A stretch of 64,000 nucleotides of DNA, from contig CAXKVR010000216.1 of the NCBI GenBank assembly GCA_964058845.1, positions 33,735 through 97,734 on the forward strand, written 5' to 3'. This DNA comes from Carex sylvatica. Its lineage: Eukaryota; Streptophyta; Magnoliopsida; Poales; Cyperaceae. Shown one piece after another: positions 36,621 to 48,412 of the stretch (the stretch's first letter is position 1; each line of letters begins with the position of its first letter). Made by a program: the position numbers and the translations under genes. Under the pieces are notes generated by a model. The model was not told the DNA's origin, did no database searches, and saw nothing but the letters and a program-made list of their open reading frames with translations.

Positions 36621-39600
36621 GCCGCAGAAGAGACTTGAGAAAATGTTTTGCTCAAAGCCTGATATCATCTATTGGGTTTTGACAGGTTGCTTCTAGGCCC
36701 ACATACGACATGTAATCTATTTTGGGTTTCTTCATTCTAGAAGAGATCTCTCCCAAGTGGTACCCACTACACGTCTATATTTCAACCTTTGTAAATTTCA
36801 ATGAATATTGGGCTATCATAAAAGAAAAATGGGTTGCTGGGCTTTTATGAAAAGTAGGCTTAATAACAGTGAAGTAAAAATTGGGATTCTGATCCCATCT
36901 ATTTATTTTTCTAGCATGCACCAACTTAGGAGCCCTCTCTGTCGCTTTTTTGTTAATTTTCTCTAACATTTCTGCATTTTCAATTTCCCAAGGTTTCGTA
37001 GTTACATTACGATATATATATATTTTTTGTAAAAGGGTAATTTTTAGAAATAGAAAAAAAAACAAGTAAAGAGAAGTGGAAATTCGTTCTGGAAACTAAA
37101 TTCATTAGGAGCCAAGTAAAATAAAAGAGACGAATTTCGGATTAATTATTGTCGTAATATCTCCTGCAGTTGTACAACTACAACTAAATAGCTTGTGTTA
37201 CTGATTTGGCAGTCATGTGTATGCTTAATCATGGATATATGCATGCATGCAAAAAGGTTTAGACTGGTTCACTAATGAATAATGATGTTTGCCATGCAGA
37301 AATTTGTTGATCCGTTACTAATGAGTGTTGTCACCTTACAGCGTAAATTAAACTAAATAAATAATCATTCAATCCTTGGTCGCCATCCGTTAATCGTTTA
37401 TGGTTTGTACGTAGAGCGTCTCTTAATTAAGTTAATGATAACGTCATCTAACCTATTCAACATGAAATAGATATAAAAAAAGAATCTCAATTGCTCAAAC
37501 ACATATTAGGGAAATTTATTTGTTGCCCTTACAACTTAATCTGCGGTACCTTGCATGTACCATTTTGCAACTATATGCACTGGGATATTTACCAAGGCAT
37601 AGGTACTCACGGATGAACCTAATTTGTCAACGGACAACTTGATTGCAAGATACGTCTTTTAGAAGCATGATTATTATGATTATTGTAACATCTTGTCATG
37701 AAGAAATTGAACCAACAAAAATGCAGTCCAATAATAGGTAAATCACCATCAAATTGAAATCGGACCCTTAATATATCATCATTTCATTGTTCATAACAGA
37801 TGACATCATAGATGTGTCAGTTTCTGATTTTCATAAATTGCATTTTAATTTCGGACAATATTCAGGCAAGCGGAGTTCATGAAATCTATTGCAATTATAG
37901 CCGAAATTACTAGATATTAATAGAGAAACAACAATTTACTGAAATGCCAGGATAAAGCACTTCTTCCTGCTTTACGCTTCAGCAAAGACCTAACAGGCTA
38001 ACACACAAGCAGAAATAATGGATTTCTCCATTCTGATAACATTGGAGAAGAGAGAGACACTCGAAAAGGTACCAGCCCCTTTTTGGTGTCTCACAAAAAA
38101 CCCACGCCGAGGAAGATCTGGGGCTAAATGTCTCAAAAGAACAAAAAAAAAATGGACATTCAGTTGTAAGAAGCCAAATTCTCTGTTTGAAAGTCATTGC
38201 GCACCAAAGTAGCGAGTCACATCAGGATCCTGTCACATTAGGATATCACCTGTCAGTGAATTTCTACACAAGGTGACATGTACCTACCTGCCACAGATAA
38301 TCCTTTGGTCCCACCAAATGCCCATGCGGAGTAAGGTATGCATGTCCATTGCTTTGGGTTTCATTTTCTCTGATGAAAGCAAAGGAGGGGAGACAAACAA
38401 GGAGAGGCATGGCAAAAGTGACATGAGCTCTAATCATGCCATCCAAGGAGACACAGGGACAATACGCATATGTCATGTATAAATCTCTACGGCCTTTGCA
38501 TTGACCTCCACATGCCCCATCATAACCCATTAATTGTGTTGTTACATATGGTTGGTTGTGGCAGTAACTACTTACTAACTGGTGCAATATTTAATTTCGC
38601 TGCTTGATGGTGTGCTCCTATACATCAATTTGAAATCATAGCATTTCTCGAAAAAAGAATATTGGATACATTTTGTAACATTGGAGTTCCTAAAATTGTT
38701 TGTTTGTGCATATATTGTTGCATCGGAATTAGGTTTTGTGCAACTGCAAATATACAGTACTCGGTCTTGTCTAAATTAAATACCATGATGAATTAATCCG
38801 TACCTTTGCACATTTTAATTGGAACTTTAATTATGTTGTGTGTGTTATGTATGGTTGCATGCATGCTATTTTGTTGACATATATATGCAAAAAATGATCA
38901 CCAAGTTTCAGGAAAACTCTGATTGTACGTAATACTATTTAATTTGTACAGTTGTATTATATATATATGTCCGGGAAAACACTTAAACCGGATGCTTTGT
39001 TCGAAAGTATTCATGATTACATTACAAACTATGTATTAAAGTCACGTTTAGTAGAGACGAAATGCAATTTGCAACTTTATAAAGAATTATGTAAAAGGTA
39101 GCTCCTGGTATCTTCACAGGATGTGATCAGTTTGAGATAATCCAAAAAGCAAAGTGTGAAATGTCAACCTATGAAAGACTAAAGATGAACTGCTTTTGGT
39201 TCCTCATCAAACTTTATTTCTCTCACACATTCTTCTACTTTTCTTTTGAAGAAAAGAGAGAAATAAAGCCAATGACAAGCTTGGAAGTGAAGGGATTGGG
39301 GTGGCCAACACTCTCCCCTGTCACCCATGGTGAGAGAGAGAGAGAGAGAGAGAGGACATCTAAATTTATTGGAAAGTGATGGTTGGTGCTCTTCATGCCT
39401 TAAAAGTGGCTTTTTGAGGCTTTCTAGGGTTTAGGGTTTTTGGGGTTGTGATGGTACATCACTACATGAAAATATATATAGCGATGTATTTGTTATCCTG
39501 TCTACTTTGCCTTCTTTAGGTCTGAAGTAATGCCAATCAATCTAGTGATGCTAACATGTTGTTTGCAAACGAAATAATAAGAAATGAAAAAAAAAAATCA

Positions 39601-39695
39601 CAATGTCAATTAAGGCGATATTAATTCTTGGGGTCATTTTAATTTTCCTTTTGAATAGTATTTTCGTGACAGTTAATTACACCAATGTTTGTATA
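36621..39695. other. Intergenic DNA, no gene recognised; (GA)n at 39332-39353
   Basis: Short open frames on both strands around 37979-38587 overlap each other and lack family signatures. A (GA)n microsatellite lies at 39332-39353 and a GGGTTTAGGGTTTTTGGGG telomere-like word near 39427. A CATGCATGCATGC (RY-like) string lies near 37240. Confidence 0.45.
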
Positions 39696-39704
39696 CTATT
39701 AGGT

Positions 39705-40518
39705 GGAGCTGGGCTAACGTAATATGCATGTTAAAACTTCTCTTTTAATACACGCTCATATCTTCATATTTCAAAGATCAAACGGTCGATTCAAACCGTT
39801 CAATTTGATCTCCATATTAAAATTTACTTAGAGACAAATTTTATATTTTTTGAAATTGTTTAACTATTTTATTAAGATGTGTACAAAATTGTTATTTTCA
39901 CAAAATTATGGGCCATTGAAAAACAACCATTTTAAAAAATTGTAACAAAATAGTAAATAAATTAAAAAAATATATAAAATTTGATTTCCAAACATATTTT
40001 AATATGAAGATTCTATTGAATGGATTGGATCGATTGTATATATGGACTTTCAAAAGTGAAGATATAACTGGGTATTAAAAGAGAAGTTTTAATATGCATG
40101 GTTCATCAAATGTATTATAATTTTGTGCTCCAATATGTTCCACATCCTCTATCTCCATTTTCAAGTTCAAGTCGATTCGAACCACTCAATATGATCTTCA
40201 TAATAAAATATAATTGGAGACCAAATTTTATATATTTTAGAATTTTTTACTATTTTTTAGATAGATACAAAATCACTGTTTTAAAGAGATTTTGGACCAT
40301 CTAAAAAAGTGATATTGTACCTATGTAAAAAAATATAAAAATTCTAAAAAAATATAAAATTTGGTCTCCAAGAATATTTTATTATAAGGATCATGTTGAA
40401 AAGTTTGAATCAACTGTTTAAACTTTGAAAATAAAAATAAAGTATGTGGAGCATATTGGAGCACAAGATCATACATGGTGTGCATTTGAAACCTTCTGTG
40501 TTACATTAGCCCAGCTCC
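39705..40518. mobile_element. MULE-like MITE (family A, long form) interrupted by another MITE
   Basis: TATTAGGT at 39697-39704 and 40519-40526 flanks the TIRs GGAGCTGGGCTAACGTAA and TTACATTAGCCCAGCTCC. Inside the TIRs the family A sequences TGTGCTCCAATATGTTCCAC and GGAGACCAAATTTTATA recur. The left arm is split at 39731 by a 361-bp insertion; without it the element is about 440 bp. Confidence 0.8.
39731..40091. mobile_element. 361-bp MITE nested in the left arm of the preceding element
   Basis: ATATGCATG occurs exactly at 39722-39730 and 40092-40100. The TIRs are TTAAAACTTCTCTTTTAATA and its near-perfect inverse. The interior resembles the copy at 1241 (AAGATGTGTACAAAATTGTT; ATTTTGGACCATTGAAAAAC-like block). 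Confidence 0.85.
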
Positions 40519-40877
40519 TATTAGGTGTGCATTTGGAGATGTCAATCATAAATAAGGAACTCCTACATCCTCCAACTACATGGCAATGGCATGCGACGCT
40601 CGCACTTTTTGGTCTCACGCAGAAAGAAGGAAAAGAAAAAATAAAGACTGAAAGTACAAGAAATAAAAGCCTGTATAACCATACATTAATTAAAGATTTC
40701 AACCACACGAAATTAGTAAAATAAATCTTTAGTACTGCAAATGTTCCATAAGTGTGAGACAGCACCAACTACTCTCAAAATACGAAAATTATTTGACGAT
40801 AGCGAGGAATTGCGAGACCCAAGCAATTCAAGACTCTAAAACCTGAAATCCCCGAGAAAGATTTTCTGACTTTTTTT

Positions 40878-41451
40878 CAAGGTTTTAAATAGCGTTTATA
40901 GTTGTATAGCGGGGAGATAAAAAAAAAAAAAAATTAGCGAATAGCGGAGCTATAGCGAAAACTATTATAAATAGTGTTTTTTTATTTCAAAAATTATATT
41001 TTATATTTCTACTAATAGTAAAAATGTCTCATCAAAAAAAAAATACCAAATTAATTAAGTTCTAATATTCATATTAAACCAATACAAAGTTCAAATTGTC
41101 ATTCAAAATATCTCTAATTAAAAAACTATAGATATATTTTATATTCAAAATATATCACTACCATATATTAATGCATAATACAAAATTTAATTGATATAGC
41201 GGTATAGCCCGCACATGTTCTATTGTACTGATATAGCTTGATAAAGTAAAAAAAAATCAATCTAGACATTAAGGCCCATTAAAATTGCAAAATCATATTT
41301 TTAGAAAGAAAAAAAATTGCAAAATCATAACCCTATGTAGCATAGCGGACCGCTATTACCGCCATAGCGGCCGTAGCTTGATTAGCGCAGTTTTAGCCTG
41401 TAACTTAGCTTTCTGGGTCCAAAACCGCTATAACTAGCTATTTAGAAGCTT
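40878..41451. mobile_element. hAT-like MITE rich in TATAGCGG words
   Basis: The left AAGGTTTTAAATAGC pairs with the reverse complement of the right end, AAGCTTCTAAATAGC. TATAGCGG/CCGCTATA words cluster near both ends, like subterminal repeats. CTTTTTTT flanks at 40870-40877 and 41452-41459 could be an 8-bp duplication, but it is low complexity. Confidence 0.6.
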
Positions 41452-41459
41452 CTTTTTTT

Positions 41460-42197
41460 TTTTTTTTTTTTTCTGATGAGTTCTTGCTCTTACTCGAAGA
41501 TAAAATTCTTTTTCAACTTAATTGCAATCTATCAGGACTCACGATCTTAAATCGTTTGACCTATATATGTGCGGCTCACAGCATGAACAAGCTGACTCAG
41601 AACACCTGAGTTTCAAGCTTTACCTAGCTAGCTCGACTTGGCTCCAGAATGACAGTCCTAATCACCTCAGAGAAGAAAAATAGAAGATTCAGGAAACTAT
41701 ATATATATAACTAAATCCCAATTATACAGATATTAATTCTTTCTAGCTAGGTATGACTATAGGTTGAATAATAAGTGTGACGAGATTTATGAAAAACAAG
41801 CAAGGATGCCAATTAATGATTATACTTAATTGTCGACAACCTCCAGTAGAATTACAAAAATTAGAAAAATGTTTGAATTATTTTTGTATTGCATGTTTCA
41901 CGTTTAGCCATTAATTAATTTTCAGTTGGAAGATAAAATAAAATAAAAACTAATAAGTAGAGCGATTTTGTTGTACTTGTCTTTAGACGTAAAGAGTAGT
42001 GGTCACATCTTAAGGAGCTGCTCCTAGGTGACAAGTGGCAGGTTTTAGAAGTAACCGTTACAAACCAATACTTCAAGTTCAAACTAATGAAGAAGTCAGA
42101 GATTAATAATAGTACCTTGGCTAAATTGAGGGAACAATATGGTTAACCATCTCAGTTCATGGCAATATATATAGCCAATTCGGCTCCAAAAAGAACC

Positions 42198-42236
<39 letters not shown>

Positions 42237-43160
42237 TGCATGCCCTTCTAATTATATTTTTATCGTTTCCTTTGTTTACCTTTAAAATTTGTGAGTTAAG
42301 CTGATCCTGAAATCATGACTAAATTTTTATCTTTGTTGGAACTTGATCATATATTTTAATTTGTTCTTTTCATACTGCTAAACTTTAATATGTCCCAATC
42401 AAAATCATTCTGTTGCCTTTTCTATCTAGAAACTAATACCTCACGCATTAATATAAACAAAGTATATATATATCAACAAAAATGTTACCTACGTGAAGAA
42501 AGTTATCCTTATATATGTTTATGTTACTTGAATTAAATGACCTCATAAATAATAAAAAAGAAAAGAAAATTCAGTTGTTTGTGTGAAGAAAATCTAAGTT
42601 CAATAGCTAACTAATTATATACAAAGGACAAAATTGATGGCTTCCGAGAAATTTATCAAATCTACTTTATAAGTTATTCCTGACAAACAAATTCTACAAA
42701 TATTTAAATGAGACACAGGAATAATAAAAACACATGAAATCTTTCTCTAACTTGTTAAGAAAAAATGTAACGAAGTCTCGACTTTTATGCAAGGAACAAG
42801 GGTTTTTCTGCACAAGAGAAAACAAAACTGGCCGTTGCCGGACTACAAAAATACAAAATCATGTGTTGTGTTTTGTTAGTACAGCATCATGTCACATCAT
42901 ATATATACGCTTGTGCAGTACAATTTGTTTTCTTGCAGTAATCTAGGTTTTTTTATAATGTTAGGTCATGTTATGCTTACTCATTTGTCATATATATACT
43001 CTTTGGATTATTTTATCTAATTTCACAAATCAAGAATTTTATTTATTATATAATGGTTTAAATTGTATTAAATTTCCTGCTTTGAGTTTTCAATTTACAG
43101 AATCACAGCGAACTTAAACTCACTCTGGTGATAAGTTCCAACTAAAATAAAAATTACAGG
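41460..43160. other. Intergenic DNA, no gene recognised; (AT)n at 42201-42233
   Basis: An (AT)n microsatellite followed by GCATGCATGC lies at 42201-42241. The open frame at 42734-42946 has no family signature. Confidence 0.45.
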
Positions 43161-43164
43161 GTAA

Positions 43165-43515
43165 ATTTCTATCGATGTCACTAAACTTTATAATTTGTCA
43201 CGAATTAGTCACTCAAATTTAATTTGTCTATTTCTAGTCACTCAACTTTGTTATTTGTCTCAATCAAGTCACTCTATATTTTTTCTGTCAAAAATCTTAA
43301 CGGAATATTCTCATTATGTTCAAAATTTTAACGGAATATACTCATTCCGTCCAATATACTAACGGAATTAGCATATTCCGTTAGAATTTTGAACATAAAA
43401 ATATAGAGTGACTTGATTAGAATAAATGATAAAATTGAGTGACTAAAAATGAACAAATCAAACTTAAGTAACCAATTGATAACAAATAACAAAGTTTAAT
43501 TATATGTTACTTCGA
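43165..43515. mobile_element. Inverted-repeat MITE (GTCACT-rich)
   Basis: The left arm TTTGTCTCAATCAAGTCACT with AGTCACTCAACTTT pairs with the right arm AGTGACTTGATTAGAATAAA and TTGAGTGACT. The centre carries repeated TTAACGGAATAT words. Outer limits and target duplication are not exact. Confidence 0.65.
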
Positions 43516-43586
43516 AGAACAAACTTAATCAACGATAAGCCAATAACAATATATACTTCACAAATTATGTGTTTGTGTATATAAGA

Positions 43587-43830
43587 AGTATTATGGAGTA
43601 CTTTTAAAATAGGTAGAAAATCACTGTGTTTCAATGGTTCAGAATTTTTAGATCAAGTAATTTTCTATCTATCTTAAAAAATAGTAAAATAATTCTAAAA
43701 AAAATATAAATTTGATATGTCAATACAAATTCATATGGAGATCATATTGAACAGTTCGAATTGACCGTTAGGATTTTGAAAACAAAAATATTGATCATAC
43801 CAATTTGTGCTATGCAGAGTACCATAGACT
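43587..43830. mobile_element. Small inverted-repeat element related to family A
   Basis: The ends AGTATTATGGAGTACT and AGAGTACCATAGACT are imperfectly inverted. The interior block GGAGATCATATTGAACAGTT is related to family A. Degenerate. Confidence 0.45.
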
Positions 43831-45342
43831 CACTCATATTTAATAGTTAAATTTGAGAGTTGGATCACATAATATTTTTTCCCCTTTATGCAGAAAAAAA
43901 AAGATATTTTTTAAAGCTAATTAACTGATTGAAAGTTGAGAAATGCGATTCTGCACTAAATGTGTGAAGCTGAAGATGGGAAAAATTTCTATTTGAAAAT
44001 ATTGTTTTCAATTATTATAAAAATTGACTTTTAAAATTTACTGTTAATATTCAGATGTATGTTAAAAGATAAATTATTTGAAAATATTTGAAAATATTGA
44101 AGCTGAAGATGTATGTTAAATTGACTTCTAGCGCAATTATTTGAAAATATAATCTATCTAGATGTATGTTAAAAGATTATCCATATTTTAAGTTTGTAAT
44201 AATATTTGCACTAGAAGACTAACGGTATAGAACTCTAGTTATTTGTTAGGTGATTTTTTTTATCCATATTGGCAAAATGGAGTAACATACTGTAATCGAA
44301 ATACCAAAATCGAATTAAATAAAGCCCAAAAATAAAGCCTAAAATTAAGCAACTAGTGATATATGTCTTTCTTTGATACAAACCAAAAAGGTTATTAAAT
44401 TAATTAAACCATAGAAAAGAATCACTTTGTCAGGTCTCAAAACTCTAACCTAATCATAGGTCCAGCATCCACTAATTCATGGTGGTGATAAGATTAACAT
44501 ATGGGAGGTCCCACTAATTGGAACTAGTGGCAATAAGTGGGCTTATTTTTTTTTTTGAAAAGTAAAATTTTGTTGGGGTGATATGTCGGTCTGTATTTTA
44601 GTATTAAAATAGTAACTCAGATAACATCTTTTAATAAAACCTGTGCCTATGGAATCTAGACACGGTTGCGGTGTTTGTTTTTTGGAATATGGTCGGAGTA
44701 ACAGAGAAGTTACAAGTTAAGAGTCAAGATAACTGAACTTGAAGTTTATTTTAAAACGGGTAAAAATTCTATACGAAATCTATTTAGATTTATGTAGCAA
44801 TATTAATAGAAAATAGGTTGCTTTAAGTTTGTGCTGTGAGAATCTAAATGGTCGGAATTTTCTAAATGGATTCAGACAGTTCCTTGTGACAAGAAAAAAA
44901 TAATAGGCGTGAAATTTATGCAAACCAAAGGCAATGTACACAATGCCTGCCCTAATTTCTTTCAAACCGCTTTTGTTTACAATGAAGTTAATATTTTTCA
45001 GTTGGGACATTCATGAATTACTTTTTAAAAAATGAATTGGATCAAATTAAGCTACCTAGTATGGTTTAATTTTTCCCTAAATTAACCAACGTACAATCTT
45101 GCTTTACGCACATGGTCTGCAACTGTTGTATACGAAAAGAAACAAAAAAAATTGAATTCAAGCATTAATCGTTTGAAACGACCACTGTTCACAGCTACGT
45201 GACAAGCAAACACAACCTTTATTTTCTACAGTAGATGATTAATCCTCTGCCGTACTGATGAAAACATTAGAGGCATCCACATGCCATGTTTGCGGAATCC
45301 TGATACAGTCAGATGACATGGTAGAATCAGATGAGTCCGTGT
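43831..45342. other. AT-rich intergenic DNA, nothing recognised
   Basis: Direct repetition of TTATTTGAAAATAT and AGATGTATGTTAAA words at 44040-44180. No gene. Confidence 0.45.
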
Positions 45343-45352
45343 CCCCAAGCAC

Positions 45353-45942
45353 TGGGGTAGGCAGAATTTTTATCGGGTAGGCAAAAAATAAATTATTAAA
45401 AATTATTATTGTTTTTTTTTTTTTTAGTTTTTAATAAAAAAATTAAAATTGTCAATGCACTCTTTCTTAAAAATGATTTTTTTCTAAACAGTTTGATAAA
45501 AAAGCGGGTTAAAAATTAATTTTTTACTATAATTTGTGATTAAGATAATTTTTGTAATGTTTAAAAATAAATGGATTCATTGTATGTTAAAATCATCAAA
45601 TAACAATACACAATGGTCTGAAGCTCTGAAATTGAATGTTAAAACCCACATAATTTCTTGATGCTCATTGTTTTATGTGAACCAATAATTATTTCTATTT
45701 ATATACATCATATTTAGAAAGAAGTATCCAATTATCTTTCTTCTCCAAAGAGCCTCATTCACTTTCTTTCTAAATCAACAAAACTCAATTTTGTTAAATT
45801 CAAAATTGACACAAAAAAGATCGAATCAAGACACAACTAAAAGAGAACCGTAATAGGGGTAGGCAATGACATAATTTTATACAAATGTATAGGTAATTTT
45901 CAAAATCCAGGGTAGGCAGGTCTATACTAGCCCCGCCACTAC
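45353..45942. mobile_element. Probable hAT-type non-autonomous element (590 bp)
   Basis: The flanks CCCCAAGCAC (45343-45352) and CCCCAGGCAC (45943-45952) differ at one base. The right end, reverse-complemented, begins TAGTGGCGGGGCTAG, like hAT ends of the CAGTGGCGGAGC type; GGGTAGGCA words occur at both ends and inside. The left end matches poorly, so the call is tentative. Confidence 0.5.
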
Positions 45943-46108
45943 CCCCAGGCACCTGAGATATAATTAAAAAGAGTGGACGGTCTAGATTAATTCCAGCTGG
46001 ATCAAACTCAATCCGGAGCCGATTAGAACTGTAGGGTGTTTGCTTTGAGATTTGTGCCACATGAAAAGAGCATTTCAGATTTATGGGGTGATACGGATTC
46101 GAATCATA

Positions 46109-46599
46109 TAGGGGGCTTCATTAGGTCCGATTTAATCGGTTTTAAATTGAACCAAGAAAATTTACATTTAACTGTTGAGTTTTTCTAATTATATGAATCA
46201 GTTTGGCTTATTTTTAAAACATGTATAATTGTTTGGTTTAGTTTAGTTTTAAAAAAATCTGAAACCGGTTAAACCGAACCGATCAAATTTTAAACTTGTT
46301 CAAACCAAACATTTAAAAATGTTCAAAAAATACAACATAATGTATATTATTTGGTTTGGTTTAAAACCGGTAAGACCGAATGGAGCAAATTTTTTAAATC
46401 CACCTTCAAAAACTCAAAATTAACAAAAAAATATATTTATTTTTATGATTAATCTTCTTATTTCAGTTCAAATCGAACAAACTGACATTTAATTGGGTTC
46501 ATAACTTTATTTTGATCAGTTCAGTTTTATTTTTGAAAGCTGAATAAAATTTTAATCTGTCTATTTTATTTCGTTTTAATCAAACTGATGAACACCCTG
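46109..46599. mobile_element. Probable hAT-type MITE (491 bp) with AAACCGG words
   Basis: The left end is TAGGGGGCTTCAT and the right end, reverse-complemented, CAGGGTGTTCATC. The flanks GAATCATA (46101-46108) and GAATGAGA (46600-46607) agree at 6 of 8. The inside is full of GGTTTGGTTTAAAACCGG and ACCGGTTAAACCGAACCG words, typical of hAT subterminal repeats. Confidence 0.55.
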
Positions 46600-46607
46600 G
46601 AATGAGA

Positions 46608-47640
46608 TTCATACTGCTTATTTTAATCCAGGATTATTTTTAAGAAAAAAAAGTGTGTTCGATGGGGCATGGGACACACTTTTGAGTTCAATGCATGGGC
46701 TCCTTTGTAGTCTGATGCACTTCATAATTTGTGTGTAAAATAAAGAAACTTCGTTCTTTATATTATTTTCTTTATTTCTTCTAAAAAACAAAAAGAATAA
46801 TAGACCCGCGAGAATTTAAGATGAAATTTTCGTTTGTGTTTTTGAGGAATTAACGTGTCTATTTTCTCAAAATCAAAAAGATCTTTTAGGGTCTTTAATC
46901 CGGCTTCCGTAAGAAGCCTGTATACATTCCATCCAAAAAATTTCTCAACTTTAACGTATCGAATTTAAACATATTTGTCATTTTCTTTAAACGCGAATCT
47001 TTTGAACTTGAGTAAATTGAATGGATTGTTCGACCGTAGATCTTTCTCCATAATCTGCTTTGTTCATAGCATCTATCCTGCTTAACCCCCATTCATATTC
47101 ATTTATAATTGTTAATGTGAATAATGTAAAGGCTAGGATAAGTCCGTGAAATATTGTAGAATATTATTTTATATTTTCTTTCAATTTAGTATTTCGAAAA
47201 AAAAATATTTTCAAAATAAATCCTATAAAATACAGAAAAACCTCTATTACAAATTTGTAATAGATATAGAAAAAGATGAATAATTTCAAAGATTATAACA
47301 ACATATTCACTTTAAATTGATGCACTTCATAATTTGTGTGCACTGCTTCAATATCCGTATATACTTTAAATTTGCGCGTATGAATACAACCGGACACACT
47401 CTTTTTCCGGAATTTAACGACTCCGGTTATTTAAAGAAGGTCCGAAGGTCCTCTAATGAATTTTGTTTTCTGTGCATTATTTTTATAACTGGTTAAATTT
47501 TGAAAGAGTGCTTAATAATGAATTTCATTCTTTATGAGACCAAAATTGCCATTAAAAATAAAAATCTTCCTTTGATTAGTTAAAGAAAAAAAACACAATA
47601 TTAACTAAGGATAACCATGTTAATTAAAAGGGAATGATCA
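46608..47640. other. Intergenic DNA, nothing recognised
   Basis: TGCACTTCATAATTTGTGTG occurs at 46718 and again at 47322, hinting at an old duplication. No gene. Confidence 0.45.
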
Positions 47641-47649
47641 GGATCACCT

Positions 47650-48010
47650 GAGTGTTCTTCCTGTGAAAACTTTGAAACTGTAAATCGTCTTTTTCTGAGA
47701 TGCCCCCACGGTCTCTCAAATTTGAAATTAGATAATTTGTTAAGATGAGGCAGTAGCACCGTTGACTAGTAGAAAATATTTTAGAATTTCATATGATTAC
47801 CCAAAGCTCAAAAATTCGAACTCCAATTTCGCAGCTAAAAAAAGTTTTTCCAAAAAAAGAAATTAGGTAACTAGTTTTAATAATTTATATTTACTTGTGT
47901 GACCCTTCAAGACCTGTGGGCTTTTATTGAATTAGTGAAAAGGTGCAATGTTATGGATGATTTGGTTGGAAAGAAACAGATTATGGTTTAAAAATGTAAA
48001 GTTTAAGTAT
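47650..48010 (+). pseudogene. LINE ORF2 3' remnant (zinc-binding motif)
   Basis: A plus-strand reading at about 47650 gives ECSSCENFETVNRLFLRCPH, the C-terminal Cys/His motif of plant LINE ORF2, comparable with the copy at 19614. After an interruption, DLWAFIELVKRCNVMDDLV near 47910 looks like the tail of the same protein. Too decayed for more. Confidence 0.6.
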
Positions 48011-48412
48011 TGTTTAACTTTTAGCTGCAAAAATAATATATCTTCCTTTCTTTTGGTGTAAGAGTAGAGATGACACTGTATTCTTTAAAGTTGCTCTCAT
48101 TTCTCTTTAGGGCTGAAGACCTATCAAAATTTTAATGCTATACTTTTGATTTCAAGTTTATTTTGTGTGAACTGGACGTCCGTTGTTATGTTTTGAGTAA
48201 TATTGGGTAGTTACTGAGTATTCTTTATAGTAAATATTAGAGGTTCAGTAATTAAAATTAAATTTATTATCCACAAGAGATATCACCATCCAAATTTACC
48301 AAATACTTCTTTAGATGTAATAAGCAGTGGCAAAACCTTGAACAATATCAGCTGTTTAATATCTGAAATTTTGTAAACTCTTGATTTCTATTTTAAATCG
48401 GTGAGGCTAGAC

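Noticed and set aside
37979..38587. Overlapping open frames on both strands (64-107 codons)
   Set aside because: No shared protein signature, antisense overlap, and no splice partners that would extend them.
39427..39450. GGGTTTAGGGTTTTTGGGG as interstitial telomere repeat
   Set aside because: Only about two imperfect units; too short to mean anything.
42201..42241. Long (AT)n followed by GCATGCATGC as a possible promoter signal
   Set aside because: A plain microsatellite; no gene starts nearby.
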